From Streptomyces cellulosae (lineage in GTDB: Bacteria; Actinomycetota; Actinomycetes; Streptomycetales; Streptomycetaceae), in assembly GCA_014655195.1 (NCBI GenBank), contig BNBH01000017.1, positions 1 through 33,511 on the forward strand: DNA of 33,511 nt, written 5' to 3'. The notes under the pieces are model-generated. The model had not been told where the DNA came from. It made no database searches and saw only the letters and a list, made by a program, of their open reading frames with translations. Position numbers and translations under genes: made by a program. Every line of letters starts with the position of its first letter. Position 1 is the stretch's first letter. This document shows positions 7,328 to 16,245 of this stretch, piece by piece.

Positions 7328-9247
7328 ATGGACGACAACGGGTTCGACTGGGGGACGTTCCTGCGGCGTTGGCAGGACGAGTGGGTGCCGAGCGAGGACG
7401 AGGCCATGGAGCTGGAGGAGGGGGAGATGTCCCTCTCCGATCTGGCGGCGCTCGGTGCTCCGCCGGCATCCGAGGCCGAGGTGGCCGACGCCGAGCGGCG
7501 CCTGGGGACCCGGCTGCCGCCGTCGTACCGGGGGTTCCTTCTGGCGAGCAACGGCTGGCGTCTGCGCGACGATTCGATCTACCAGCTCGGGGCCGCGCAC
7601 GAGATCGGCTGGTTCGGTGATCCGTTCGGCATGACGCCGATGTACCGGGAGAGCCTGGACGAGCGGTCGACCGAGCGGAAGGTGCTGCTCGCCGGGATGT
7701 GGGAGCGCGCGCTTCAGCTGGAGACCGACTCCGACATGTCCTACGCGCTGCTCGACCCGGGCGACACCGACGAGCACGGCGAGTGGGCGCTGTACGTGTA
7801 CAAGGGGTGGAGCGGGGAGTACCCGGCCCGGTATCCGTCGTTCCGTGCCTACATGCAGCGCCGGTACGAGTCCTTCCACGCCGAACGGGCGCGGCTTCCG
7901 GAGTTCGTCAACGACACCTCCCGCGCCCGGGACGCCGACGTCGCCCGGGCGCGGGAGGAGGCGCTGAGCGGGAGGTGGGAGGCGGCACGGGAACTGCTCG
8001 AGGTCGCGCGGCGATACGGACGGCCGGGGGCCTGGGGCATGCTGCGGCAGCTCGACGTGCTGTCGCAGGGCATCAGCGGCGGGGGCGCGTTCTTCGGTGA
8101 CCTCGTCGCCGATCCTCGCTGTGCGGACGAGTTGGTGCCCGTGATGGCCCTGGCCCGGGTGCGGGACAGCCGCCCCCACCTCGGTGGCCTCCAGTTCCCG
8201 CTGGGCGCCGAGACCGACGATGCCGTCCGAGCGGCCGCCGACGCGATACTCGACCGGGTGCGCGACGGCTCCTACCGTTACGCACCCGACGGTGACTTCG
8301 GGCAGGCCGTCGCCAAGGCGCGGGAAGCGGCGCGGTGGGGTGACACCGACGGTGCGTGGCGAGTCGTCCGGGCCGCGTTGCCCTCCTGGTCGCCGCCCGC
8401 ACCCGGCTTGCTGGGGCCGCTCGGGCTGCTGGCCGATCCGGTGCTGGGGCCGGTGGTCACGCGGGAGCGGGGGCGGGAGCTGCTGGCGACGCCTCGGGGC
8501 GGACGGGCGGGCGTAGTGCCCGAGCCGGTGCCCGACCTGGATCCGCGGGGGCTGTCCTGGCTGGCGGAGTCCCCGCGGTGGAACTCCGCCCTGTACGGCT
8601 CCTACCGGTGTCTGTGGGTGGAGGGCGTGGAGCCGGAGGCGCTGCCCGGTCTGGTCGGGCAGGACGCGGGGGCCGGCCTGACCGCCCCGCCCGTCCGTCC
8701 CGCCGGGTGGTTCCCCCACGATGTCAGACGGCAGCGGGACGACTCCGCGCCGTGGGAGGACCGGGCCGTGGTGGAGGTGGGGCGGACGGGCTCCGGGTGG
8801 GCGTTCGGGTTCGACCCGGCCGCAGGGGTTCGGGGACCTGGGCGCCTCTTCGTCTCCCCAGCCGCCGAGGCCTCCCGCGGCGGCGGTCGCGCCGTGGTGC
8901 TGTGGATACGCCGCGGTCGCGACGACCTCCCTGCGCTGTTCCACCTCTCCGTCGCCGAGCGGGGTGAGGAGCTGTACGCGTACACGCTGCGCGGCACGGA
9001 CGTCGAATGTTCGGGGGCTGTGCCCGAGGCCCTCGGCCCGGCGCGGGTGCTCAGCGGTGCCGACGACACCGACCGCGAGCGGCGCCTGCTGGCGGCTCTG
9101 GAAGAGGAGTTCGGCCTCGCCCTCCCCCGGCACGCCCTGGCCGAGGGCATCCTGCCGGAGCTGACCACCCGGTCCTGGAACCGTGCGCCCCGGGAGGGCG
9201 AGTGCTTCTCCTACGCCACGATCAGCGTCGGGAGGCCGCGGCCGTGA
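7328..9247 (+). CDS. SMI1/KNR4 (SUKH) domain protein, large
   Basis: A 639-residue cytoplasmic protein. The N-terminal SMI1/KNR4 domain (residues ~37-180) shows ASEAEVADAERRLGTRLPPSY, RGFLLASNGW and, later, WALYVYKGWSGEYPARYPSFRAYM. The rest (~190-639) is an Arg/Ala-rich helical repeat-like middle and a C-terminal beta-rich part I do not recognise. SUKH-superfamily proteins are often immunity proteins for polymorphic toxins, but no toxin gene is adjacent. The ATG at 7328 is chosen because the domain begins soon after. Shine-Dalgarno support is weak, and an upstream in-frame GTG/ATG would add only low-complexity sequence. The next gene converges with 33 bp between. Confidence 0.8.
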   Translation: MDDNGFDWGTFLRRWQDEWVPSEDEAMELEEGEMSLSDLAALGAPPASEAEVADAERRLGTRLPPSYRGFLLASNGWRLRDDSIYQLGAAHEIGWFGDPFGMTPMYRESLDERSTERKVLLAGMWERALQLETDSDMSYALLDPGDTDEHGEWALYVYKGWSGEYPARYPSFRAYMQRRYESFHAERARLPEFVNDTSRARDADVARAREEALSGRWEAARELLEVARRYGRPGAWGMLRQLDVLSQGISGGGAFFGDLVADPRCADELVPVMALARVRDSRPHLGGLQFPLGAETDDAVRAAADAILDRVRDGSYRYAPDGDFGQAVAKAREAARWGDTDGAWRVVRAALPSWSPPAPGLLGPLGLLADPVLGPVVTRERGRELLATPRGGRAGVVPEPVPDLDPRGLSWLAESPRWNSALYGSYRCLWVEGVEPEALPGLVGQDAGAGLTAPPVRPAGWFPHDVRRQRDDSAPWEDRAVVEVGRTGSGWAFGFDPAAGVRGPGRLFVSPAAEASRGGGRAVVLWIRRGRDDLPALFHLSVAERGEELYAYTLRGTDVECSGAVPEALGPARVLSGADDTDRERRLLAALEEEFGLALPRHALAEGILPELTTRSWNRAPREGECFSYATISVGRPRP

Positions 9248-9280
9248 CCCCGGGCACCCGCCCGAGGCCGCGCACCGCCC

Positions 9281-9790
9281 TCATGCCGCCTCGTGGATCA
9301 CCAGCTTGAACTCCGCCAGCACGATCTTGCGGGCCACGCTGTCGTCGTGGGTGGCCCGCACCGCGAGGGGGACCGACGGGTCGACGAAGATGCCCCAGCT
9401 CTTGGTCCAGCACTGCATGCCGGGGCTCGGCGGGCGGTGTTCCGTGGCCGTGGTGTCGTTGGGGTTGGGGGTGAGCCCGAGGGGGTCGCGGACGAACTGG
9501 TCGCGGAGTTCTCCGTAGTTGCCGGCCTCCCACTGGATCATCGCGTAGAGGGTGCCCCAGCCTGCCGCGCTCGGCCATATCAGGCCGGAGCGGGGATCGG
9601 TGTCCCAGTTGGTGATCACGTAGCCGTCGGGCTGGTTGACCTGGTGCATGGCGAAGTGGTCGCTGGACTCGGCGGATCCGAAGGGGAACCGGACGACCGT
9701 GTAGGGGCTGTTCGCCGGGACGGTCTGCGGGGTGTCCCGTTTGAGGGAGCAGACCTGGACTCCAGCGGGGGCCGTGGTGTGAGTGGACAT
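9281..9790 (-). CDS. Hypothetical beta-rich protein
   Basis: A 169-residue protein. The ATG at 9790 is preceded by GGGGAAG nine bases upstream. No family is recognised. The sequence is rich in aromatic residues and beta-prone stretches (SPYTVVRFPFGSAESSDHF, WDTDPRSGLIWPSAAGWGTLYAMIQW, KIVLAEFKLVIHEAA). The order of these blocks recalls the C1q/TNF-like beta-sandwich tails found in bacterial and phage surface proteins, but that is only a resemblance. No signal peptide. It is divergent from the lipoprotein gene at 9945, with an intergenic region of about 150 bp that must hold both promoters. Confidence 0.65.
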   Translation of the reverse strand: MSTHTTAPAGVQVCSLKRDTPQTVPANSPYTVVRFPFGSAESSDHFAMHQVNQPDGYVITNWDTDPRSGLIWPSAAGWGTLYAMIQWEAGNYGELRDQFVRDPLGLTPNPNDTTATEHRPPSPGMQCWTKSWGIFVDPSVPLAVRATHDDSVARKIVLAEFKLVIHEAA

Positions 9791-9932
9791 GGTCCGGTTC
9801 TTCCCCGCGTGCCGGTCGGTGAGTCGGGCGCGGGCCGCTTCCGTGCGTGTTTCCTCCGGTGAACTTGCTTTTGCCATACAACCGTTCGACTTGGTCGGCT
9901 GTCTGATGTGACGACCGGACCGGTCGCTTGAC

Positions 9933-9938
9933 AAGGAG
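9933..9938 (+). promoter_or_regulatory. Shine-Dalgarno AAGGAG favouring an ATT start
   Basis: AAGGAG ends six bases before the in-frame ATT at 9945 but fifteen bases before the in-frame TTG at 9954. No ATG or GTG is available between the Shine-Dalgarno sequence and the lipoprotein signal peptide. Spacing therefore favours ATT. Confidence 0.55.
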
Positions 9939-9944
9939 ATCGTC

Positions 9945-11057
9945 ATTTTCGCGTTGCGCAAGACCCTGACCACCACCGCCGTCGCCGGCATGGTTCTCGC
10001 CGGTACCGCCGCCTGCGGCACCGTGGAGAACCTGACCGCCGGGCAGAAGCTGGACAACGCGTTCGAGAAGCTCGGCGAGGAGCGTTCCATCGCCTTCGTG
10101 CTGGATTTCGACACCGATGCGAAGTCGCTGATGGCGCTGGACGCCGAGCAGTCGGAGCCGGGCGAGAAGATGCCGGCCGAGATCGCCGAGCTGCTCAGCG
10201 AGGGGACGATCAGCGTCTCCATGCACTCGAAGAAGCCGGTCAAGGAGTCCGAGGAGAAGGACTTCACGGCGATGGCGATGAAGCTCAGCGGTCCTGACGG
10301 CGCCCTCCTCGAGTACCGGCTGGTCGGCGACTGGATCTACGCCCGCGTCGACGCGGCGACGCTCGGCGAGATGTCGGGCAGCCCGATGCCCTCGGCCGAT
10401 GAACTGCCGCCGGAGGCAGGAGCCTTCAAGAAGCTCCTCGCGGGTGAGTGGATCAAGCTCTCCAAGAAGGAGATGGAGGAGACCGGCAAGAACATGTCCG
10501 GCGCGGAGGGCCTCGGAACCGAGGAACCGTCCGCGGAGCCCAGCCTCGACGCCAAGACGCAGAAGAAGCTGACGGACGCGCTGAAGAAGGCCGTCGCCGA
10601 GAACGTCGACTTCACCACCTCCGGCGGTTCGGACGGCACCGAGCACATCAAGGCGACCGCGCCCTTCCGCACGCTGCTGACCGAGCTGTTCGGTGCGCTG
10701 AAGCCGCTGCAGAACGACCTGCCGATCGGTGACGAGCTGCCCACCGCCGAGGACTTCGCGGACGCCCCGAACACGAAGGTCAGCGCCGACTTCACGCTGA
10801 AGAACGGCGAGCTGACCGAGGTGTCCGTCGATCTCGCCAAGCTGGCGGAGACGGCGAAGGTCAAGAAGTTCGCGCTGGTGCTGCGCGTCAGCGAGGGTGA
10901 GAAGCCCGAGGCGCCGGCCGGGGCCACGGAGCTGAACATCGAGGAGCTGATGAGCAGCATGCTCTCCGGCGCCTTCGGCGGGCCCGTCAGTGACGAGGAG
11001 TTCGGGGACGTCCCGCTCGAGGAGGGCGACCTCGCGGACGACACCCAGATGTGGTGA
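9945..11057 (+). CDS. Predicted secreted lipoprotein
   Basis: A ~370-residue lipoprotein. The signal peptide is ALRKTLTTTAVAGMVLAG followed by the lipobox TAAC, so the mature protein should be lipid-anchored at Cys ~22. The mature part is Lys/Glu/Asp-rich with little aromatic content and has several LSEGTISVSMHSKK / DFTLKNGELTEVSVDLAKL beta-strand patterns. These recall the LolA/LppX-like fold of actinobacterial lipoproteins, though no specific family can be assigned. The C-terminus is acidic (DEEFGDVPLEEGDLADD). The start is probably ATT at 9945 (see the Shine-Dalgarno entry), otherwise TTG at 9954. It is monocistronic and converges with nikE. Confidence 0.8.
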   Translation: MFALRKTLTTTAVAGMVLAGTAACGTVENLTAGQKLDNAFEKLGEERSIAFVLDFDTDAKSLMALDAEQSEPGEKMPAEIAELLSEGTISVSMHSKKPVKESEEKDFTAMAMKLSGPDGALLEYRLVGDWIYARVDAATLGEMSGSPMPSADELPPEAGAFKKLLAGEWIKLSKKEMEETGKNMSGAEGLGTEEPSAEPSLDAKTQKKLTDALKKAVAENVDFTTSGGSDGTEHIKATAPFRTLLTELFGALKPLQNDLPIGDELPTAEDFADAPNTKVSADFTLKNGELTEVSVDLAKLAETAKVKKFALVLRVSEGEKPEAPAGATELNIEELMSSMLSGAFGGPVSDEEFGDVPLEEGDLADDTQMW

Positions 11058-11071
11058 CCCGTTCCCCGGGA

Positions 11072-11102
11072 GGCGGGCTCGGGCCGCCCGGGCCTCAGCC
11101 CG
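11072..11102. terminator. Possible bidirectional hairpin between lipoprotein and nikE
   Basis: CGGGCT (11074-11079) pairs with AGCCCG (11097-11102), and a GC-rich inner GGGC/GCCC lies between. It sits in the 37-bp space between convergent stops and overlaps the nikE stop. There is no T-run. Confidence 0.35.
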
Positions 11103-11754
11103 CGGCCACCGCCTCCCAGGGGACCGTACGGTCGCACCAGCGGGTCAGCAGGGTGCGGTCGTGGCCGACCGACAGCAGGCCCGCGCCCGTCGACGCGCGG
11201 TAGTCCTCCACGACCCGCACCAGAGCGGCCGTGGTCGACGCGTCGAGCATCGCCGTCATCTCGTCGCACACCAGCCACCGGGGTTTCAACGCCAAGGCCC
11301 GGGCCAGGCACGCTCGTTGCAACTGGCCGTCGCTCACCTCGTGCGGGCGGCGGCCGAGCAGGTCCGGGGTGAGGCCCACGGTGTCGGCCAGTTCGGCCAC
11401 GCGGTCGGCGGCCGAGGCGCGCCGGCCCGTCGCCCGCAGGGGTTCCGCGATCAGGTCAGTGAGGCGCAGCCGGGGGTCGGCTGCCAGGCGCGGCTGCTGG
11501 AACACCACGCCGATGGTGGTCCGCTGCTCGCGGGGCGCCCGGTGGCGGAAGCCGCGGACGGGCATGCCGTCGAGGACGACCTCGCCTGCGTCCGGGCGGT
11601 GCAGCAGCGCGGCGACCCGGGCGAGGGTCGACTTTCCGCAGCCGCTCGGGCCGAGCAGGCCCACCGCCTCGCCCGGGGCGACGGTGAGGTGCGCGTCGCG
11701 GAACACGGGGGCGCGGCGGTCGTAGCCGGCGGTGACGGCGCGCAGCTCAAGCAC
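11095..11754 (-). CDS. nikE: Nickel/peptide-type ABC importer ATPase (NikE-like)
   Basis: A 219-residue ABC ATPase of the oligopeptide/nickel importer class. Walker A is GPSGCGKST (residues ~36-44). The signature is VSDGQLQRA, with Asp replacing the usual first Gly of LSGGQ. Walker B is WLVCDEMTAMLD, and the switch His is in SVGHD. It is shorter than NikD and lacks the C-terminal cysteine-containing oligopeptide extension. The GTG start at 11754 overlaps the end of nikD by 8 bp, so translation is coupled. It supplies one of the two ATPase subunits. The assignment to nickel rather than peptide rests on operon context and the Nur-like box upstream of nikA. Confidence 0.75.
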   Translation of the reverse strand: MLELRAVTAGYDRRAPVFRDAHLTVAPGEAVGLLGPSGCGKSTLARVAALLHRPDAGEVVLDGMPVRGFRHRAPREQRTTIGVVFQQPRLAADPRLRLTDLIAEPLRATGRRASAADRVAELADTVGLTPDLLGRRPHEVSDGQLQRACLARALALKPRWLVCDEMTAMLDASTTAALVRVVEDYRASTGAGLLSVGHDRTLLTRWCDRTVPWEAVAAG

Positions 11755-12733
11755 GGGTGTCCTCCGGGGTACGGATCGCGTGGGAGGTGTCGGCCGGCAC
11801 CGGGTGGTGGCAGGCGACGGTGTTCTCGAACGGCGGGAGGGCCGCGCACGCGTCCGTCGCCCGGTCGCAGCGAGGGGCGAATGCGCAGCCCGCGGGGAGG
11901 TTCCCCAGTTCCGGGGGCAGGCCCGGGACCGGTGTGAAGGACCGCTCGGGGAGCGCCTCCAGCAGGCCGCGGCTGTAGGGGTGGCGGGGGCCCGGGGAGC
12001 CGAAGAAGGCGTCTGCGTCGGCCAGTTCGACGATCCGGCCCGCGTACATGACCGCCACCCGGTCGGCGATGCGCTCGGCGGCCGCCAGGTCGTGCGTGAT
12101 CATCAGCAGGGCGTGGCCGTCGTCCACATGGCGGCGCAGTTCGTCGACCGTGCGGTCCACCAGGTCGCGGTCCAGGCCGGTGGTCGGCTCGTCCGCGAGC
12201 AGCAGCGGGGCGTCGCCGACCAGCGCGAGGGCGGTCGCGGCGCGCTGGGCCAGCCCGCCGGACAGTTCGTGCGGGTGCCGGTCGAGGTGGCCCAGGGGGA
12301 ACTCGGCGCGCAGCGAGGCCTGTTCGGCGGCTTTCCGGCGGGCGGCACGGCCGCGGACGCCGGTGAGGCGGGCGACCGTCTCCTCGATGTGCGAGCGGAT
12401 CGTCCGCACCGGGGTGAGGTGGGCCGCCGGGGACTGCGGGACCAGCCCGATACGGCGGCCCCGCACGGCGCGGGCGAGGGTGCGTTCGTCCGCCGTGAGC
12501 AGGTCGAGGTCGCCCAGGTGGGCGTGGCCGGCGGTGCGGGCGTTGGCCGGGAGCAGGCCGAGCAGGGCGGACGCCAGCACGGACTTGCCGCACCCGCTCT
12601 CCCCGATCAGCGCGAGACACTCCCCCGGCGCCACGTCGAACGACGCGTCCGACACGACGTCGACGCGGCGCCCTCCGGGGAGCAGGAAGCGGACGGACAG
12701 GTCGCGTACCGAGAGAAGCGGCACGAGGGTCAC
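11747..12733 (-). CDS. nikD: Nickel/peptide-type ABC importer ATPase (NikD-like)
   Basis: A 328-residue ATPase. Walker A is GESGCGKS (~35-42), the Q-loop is LVPQSP, the signature is LSGGLAQRA, Walker B is LLLADEPTTGLD, and the His switch is MITHD. The C-terminal oligopeptide/dipeptide extension is present, with GCAFAPRCDRATDACA, a conserved Cys cluster that can hold an Fe-S centre in this family. Start is GTG at 12733, and GTGA overlaps the nikC stop. It is partner ATPase to NikE in the same five-gene operon. Confidence 0.8.
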   Translation of the reverse strand: MTLVPLLSVRDLSVRFLLPGGRRVDVVSDASFDVAPGECLALIGESGCGKSVLASALLGLLPANARTAGHAHLGDLDLLTADERTLARAVRGRRIGLVPQSPAAHLTPVRTIRSHIEETVARLTGVRGRAARRKAAEQASLRAEFPLGHLDRHPHELSGGLAQRAATALALVGDAPLLLADEPTTGLDRDLVDRTVDELRRHVDDGHALLMITHDLAAAERIADRVAVMYAGRIVELADADAFFGSPGPRHPYSRGLLEALPERSFTPVPGLPPELGNLPAGCAFAPRCDRATDACAALPPFENTVACHHPVPADTSHAIRTPEDTRA

Positions 12734-13617
12734 AGCATCAGCTCCGATCGGCGTCGTGGATTGATCCGTTCGCGCCACGCGCCCGCCAGGCCGGCGATCG
12801 CGAGGGTGGGGAGGATCAGGAACAGGCCCGGGAAGAGGGTGGGCCACCACTGGCCCGCGAGGAGGGAGCCTCGGGCGCCCTGGATGAGCGTGCCGAGGCT
12901 CGCGGTGTGGGTGGGCAGGCCCAGGCCCAGGAAGGACAGGGCCGACTCGTGCCACATGGCGTGCGGGACCATCAGCACGGCGGCGAGACCCGCCTGCGGC
13001 AGCACGCCAGGCAGCAGGTGCCGTACGGTCACCCGCCACCGGCTCGCCCCGCCGGACACGGCCGCGTCCACGAACGGGCGGGACCGCAGGGACAGCACCT
13101 CCGCGCGGACGATGCGCGCCGTGGACAGCCAGTGGGTGAGGGCGACGGAGATCACCACCGGCCAGACGCCCGGACGGAACATGGCGACGATGAAGATGCC
13201 GAGCAGCAGGTGCGGCACGGACGACAGGGTGTCGACCAGGCGCATGACCAGACGGTCGGCCCGGCCGCCGAGGGCGCCCGCGGCGGCCCCCACCGCCGTG
13301 CCGATCACCGTGGCGGTCAGCGCGGCGACCACGCCCACCAGCAGCGACACCCGCAGCCCGTAGACGCACCGCAGCAGCAGATCGCGGCCCACGTCGTCGG
13401 TGCCGAACGGGTGCGCCCAGCCAGGTGGCTGGAGCTTGGCGGCCAGGTCGACGGCCTGCTGGTCGAGCTGGACCAACGGCGGGACGAGAAGCACGGCCAG
13501 GACGGTCACGGCGACCAGGGCGCACGAGACGCGCAGCCGCAGGACGTGTGTGGAGCGGCGGGCGGTGCCGTGCGCGCGCCAGGCCGGCTTCCTGTCCGTG
13601 TCGACGTCGGTCGTCAC
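12730..13617 (-). CDS. nikC: ABC importer permease (NikC/DppC-like)
   Basis: A 295-residue inner-membrane permease. A cytoplasmic N-terminus leads to a first TM helix (CALVAVTVLAVLLVPPLV). The hallmark HPFGTDDVGRDLLLRCVYGLR follows at ~88-108. Several TM helices come next, with the EAA-type coupling loop around AAVSGGASRWRVTVRHLLPGVLP. The C-terminal ALSFLGLGLP and SLGTLIQGAR are typical of DppC/NikC. GTG start at 13617, overlapping the nikB stop as GTGA. It pairs with NikB to form the translocation pore. Confidence 0.85.
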   Translation of the reverse strand: MTTDVDTDRKPAWRAHGTARRSTHVLRLRVSCALVAVTVLAVLLVPPLVQLDQQAVDLAAKLQPPGWAHPFGTDDVGRDLLLRCVYGLRVSLLVGVVAALTATVIGTAVGAAAGALGGRADRLVMRLVDTLSSVPHLLLGIFIVAMFRPGVWPVVISVALTHWLSTARIVRAEVLSLRSRPFVDAAVSGGASRWRVTVRHLLPGVLPQAGLAAVLMVPHAMWHESALSFLGLGLPTHTASLGTLIQGARGSLLAGQWWPTLFPGLFLILPTLAIAGLAGAWRERINPRRRSELML

Positions 13618-14606
13618 ATCTCCTCCAGCTTCACCCTCGGGTCGATCAGCCCGTAGAGCAGGTCGGCGAGCAGGTTGCCGGCGAGGACGGCGGCGGTGGC
13701 GAGCGTGGTGAGCGCGGCGAGCAGCGGGAAGTCGACCGCCGTGGCCGCCTCCACCGTGGCGGACGCGATGCCGGGCCAGCTGAAGACGGTCTCCACCAGC
13801 AGCGCCCCGGTGATGAGCTCCGGCACCCGGGAGCCGATCAGCGTGAGCACCGGCAGCAGTCCGGAGCGCAGGGCGTGGCCGAGCAGTACGGTGCGTTCGC
13901 TCAGGCCGCGCGCCCTCGCCCCGCGTACGGGGTCCTCCGCGAGCGCGTCGCCGACGCCCTGACGGACGTAGAGCGTGAACCAGGGCAGTTGGGAGACGGC
14001 GAGGACGCCGGCCGGGAGGACCAGGTGCTCGACCAGGCCGCCGAAGGTGACCCGGTCGCTGCCGGTGTCGGTGAGTCCGCCCGCCGGGAGGACGTCCAGC
14101 TGGAGGGCGAACAGCCACACCGCGAGCAGCGCGATCCAGAAGACCGGGGCGGCCTCCAGGACGTACGCGGCGGAGGTGACGGCGCGGTCGACGAGGGAGC
14201 CGGGGCGGCGGGCGGCGAGCACGCCGAGGACCGTGCCGAGCAGCACGGCCGCGGCGAACGCGACGGCGCACAACAGCGTGGACCACAGCAGGCGTTCGCC
14301 GATGACCTCGGCCACCGGCTGGCGCATCACCGCCGACCGGCCGAGGTCGCCGCCGAGGGCGGAGGTAAGCCAGTCCCACCATCGGGCGGTGAACGGCCGG
14401 TCCACGCCGAGGTTCTCCCGCAGCCGGTCCAGGGTCTCCTGGTCGGCGCCCAGCGCGGCCGTGCCCGCGTACGCCCTCACCGGGTCGAACGGGGACGCGG
14501 CGGCGACGGCGAACACGCCGAACGTGACGACGAGGAGCACCGGCACGGCGTACAGCGCGCGGCGCGCCACGAGCCGGGTCACCGCCGGCCAGAGGGCGTG
14601 ACTCAT
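13614..14606 (-). CDS. nikB: ABC importer permease (NikB/DppB-like)
   Basis: A 330-residue permease. The N-terminus is RRALYAVPVLLVVTFGVFAV, the DppB/NikB signature first helix, then an extracytoplasmic loop with LRENLGVDRPFTARWWDWL and GDLGRSAVMRQPV. The coupling loop is DPVRGARARGLSERTVLLGHALRSGLLP, and the C-terminal region ends LLYGLIDPRVKLEE. ATG at 14606 overlaps the nikA stop as ATGA. All five genes overlap, so stoichiometry is probably set by translational coupling. Confidence 0.87.
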   Translation of the reverse strand: MSHALWPAVTRLVARRALYAVPVLLVVTFGVFAVAAASPFDPVRAYAGTAALGADQETLDRLRENLGVDRPFTARWWDWLTSALGGDLGRSAVMRQPVAEVIGERLLWSTLLCAVAFAAAVLLGTVLGVLAARRPGSLVDRAVTSAAYVLEAAPVFWIALLAVWLFALQLDVLPAGGLTDTGSDRVTFGGLVEHLVLPAGVLAVSQLPWFTLYVRQGVGDALAEDPVRGARARGLSERTVLLGHALRSGLLPVLTLIGSRVPELITGALLVETVFSWPGIASATVEAATAVDFPLLAALTTLATAAVLAGNLLADLLYGLIDPRVKLEEM

Positions 14607-16195
14607 GCCGCGGGCTGCCAGTCCTCGACGTTCCACCAGGGTCCGGCGGCGAAGCCGTGCTCGTGGGGTTCGGTCTGGGTGGTGAGGCCCTTCCAGCGGT
14701 CGGCGAGCACGTACAGGTGGTCGATGTGGGTGAGGAAGGTGTAGCCGGGGTCCTTCACGAGGGCACGCTGGAGGGCGTCGTAGGCGGCCTTGCGGGTCGC
14801 GGGGTCCTGGCTGCGGCGGCCGGTCTCCAGGGCGCGGTCGACGGCCGGGTTGTCGTAGTGCGCCATGTTGTTGAAGCCGTCGCCGGCGAGGGAGGAGTGC
14901 AGCATGGTGTAGAGCCCGAAGTCGGGGTCGCCGGTGCTGCCGAAGCCGGCGAGGACGGCGTCCCGGTGCATGCGCGGCTCGATGACCTCCCAGGTGGCGC
15001 TCTCCACGCGGACGTCGATACCGGCCTTCTTGGCGTCGGAGGCGTAGGCGAGGGCGTGGTCCTGGCGGACCTTGTCGCCGGAGGGGTAGTAGAGCGTGAA
15101 GCGGGCCGGGCGGCCGTCCTTGACACGGATGCCGTCGTCGCCCTTCGTCCAGCCGGCGGCGTCGAGGATGTGGCCGGCCTCGGCGAGGTCGCGCGAGCGC
15201 TCGGTCTCCTTGGCGAACCACGGGTCGTCCACAGGCAGTGGCCCGTAGGCGGGGCGGCCCGCGCCGTCGAGGATCTTGTCGACCATGGCCTGCCGGTCGA
15301 CGGCGAGGTCGAGGGCGCGGCGGATCGCGGTGTCGCCGGTGACGGGGTTGCCGCTGGGGAGGGTGACGACGCGGACGTCGTAGGAGGTGGCCCGGTACGT
15401 CTTCCTGTCGTCGTCACCCTTGAAGGTGGCGGCGAGGTTGGGCGGGAGGACCGCTCCGTCGAGGTCGCCGGAGCGGAGCCGGGTGGCGCGGACGTCGTCG
15501 TCGGCGACGATCGCCATGGTGAGTTTCTTCACCTTCGGGGTGCCGCCCCAGTAGTGAGGATTGGCCTTGAAGGTGAGCTTCTCGCCCTTGCGCCAGTCGA
15601 CGAGGACGTACGGTCCGGTGCCGACCGGCTTGGTGTTGAAGGGGCCGGTGTTGGGGTCCTGCTTCCCGACGACGTGCTCGGGGACGATCGGCAGGACCGT
15701 GCGGGCGGCGAACGGCGCGTAGGGGTGGCGGAGGGTGAAGACGACCGTGTGGTCGCCCACCGCCCGGACGCTTTCGACGGCCGCGAGTTCGCTCTTGGCG
15801 GTGTTGTTGGTGTCGTCGTCGAGGACCGTGCGGTACGTGAAGACGACGTCCCGCGCGGTCAGCGGCTCGCCGTCACTGAACTTCACGCCGTCGCGCAGGG
15901 TGTACGTGTAGGTGCGTCCGCCGTCCGTGATGCGCGGAAGTGCCCTGGCCAACGCGGGTTCCAGGGTCATGTCGGCGGTGCGGGCGAGGAGGCCGTCGAA
16001 CAGCTTGGAGTTGCCGTCCTTGCCGTAGCCGAGGAGCGGGCTGAGGGTGTCGGGCTCGGTGGAGACGCCGATCACCACGGACTCGCCGGCCACCGCGTCG
16101 TCCGTGCCGCCGGAGCCGGGCGCCGAGCAGGCGGAGACCGCCGCGGCCGTCGCCAGCACGGCGGCGGCGCCCCGTATGCGTCGTCGGGTCGTCAT
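14603..16195 (-). CDS. nikA: Extracellular solute-binding lipoprotein (NikA-like)
   Basis: A 530-residue SBP_bac_5 family lipoprotein. The signal peptide ends VSAC (lipobox, Cys ~23). Family landmarks are EPDTLSPLLGYG, LADGV-type VKFSDGEPLTARDVVFTYR, PVGTGPYVLVDWRKGEKLTFKANPHYWGG (given in parts: GTGPYVLVDW and LTFKANPHYW) and RRALDLAVDRQAMVDKIL. It captures the substrate outside the membrane for NikBCDE. Whether that is nickel (free or chelated) or a peptide cannot be read from the protein alone. The Nur-like box over the promoter argues for nickel. ATG at 16195 has GTGAGG upstream. Confidence 0.85.
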   Translation of the reverse strand: MTTRRRIRGAAAVLATAAAVSACSAPGSGGTDDAVAGESVVIGVSTEPDTLSPLLGYGKDGNSKLFDGLLARTADMTLEPALARALPRITDGGRTYTYTLRDGVKFSDGEPLTARDVVFTYRTVLDDDTNNTAKSELAAVESVRAVGDHTVVFTLRHPYAPFAARTVLPIVPEHVVGKQDPNTGPFNTKPVGTGPYVLVDWRKGEKLTFKANPHYWGGTPKVKKLTMAIVADDDVRATRLRSGDLDGAVLPPNLAATFKGDDDRKTYRATSYDVRVVTLPSGNPVTGDTAIRRALDLAVDRQAMVDKILDGAGRPAYGPLPVDDPWFAKETERSRDLAEAGHILDAAGWTKGDDGIRVKDGRPARFTLYYPSGDKVRQDHALAYASDAKKAGIDVRVESATWEVIEPRMHRDAVLAGFGSTGDPDFGLYTMLHSSLAGDGFNNMAHYDNPAVDRALETGRRSQDPATRKAAYDALQRALVKDPGYTFLTHIDHLYVLADRWKGLTTQTEPHEHGFAAGPWWNVEDWQPAA

Positions 16196-16245
16196 CGAAC
16201 CTCACACACCCCTGTCATCGGAAGGCACTGTTGATGGAAAGTCGC

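Noticed and set aside
7322..9133. A 603-codon minus-strand frame opposite the SMI1/KNR4 gene
   Set aside because: Pro/Arg/His-rich composition with no motifs; the plus-strand frame has a clear family domain.
14657..16234. A 525-codon plus-strand frame opposite nikA
   Set aside because: Val/Gly/Asp-rich antisense shadow; nikA has a lipobox and solute-binding motifs and overlaps nikB properly.
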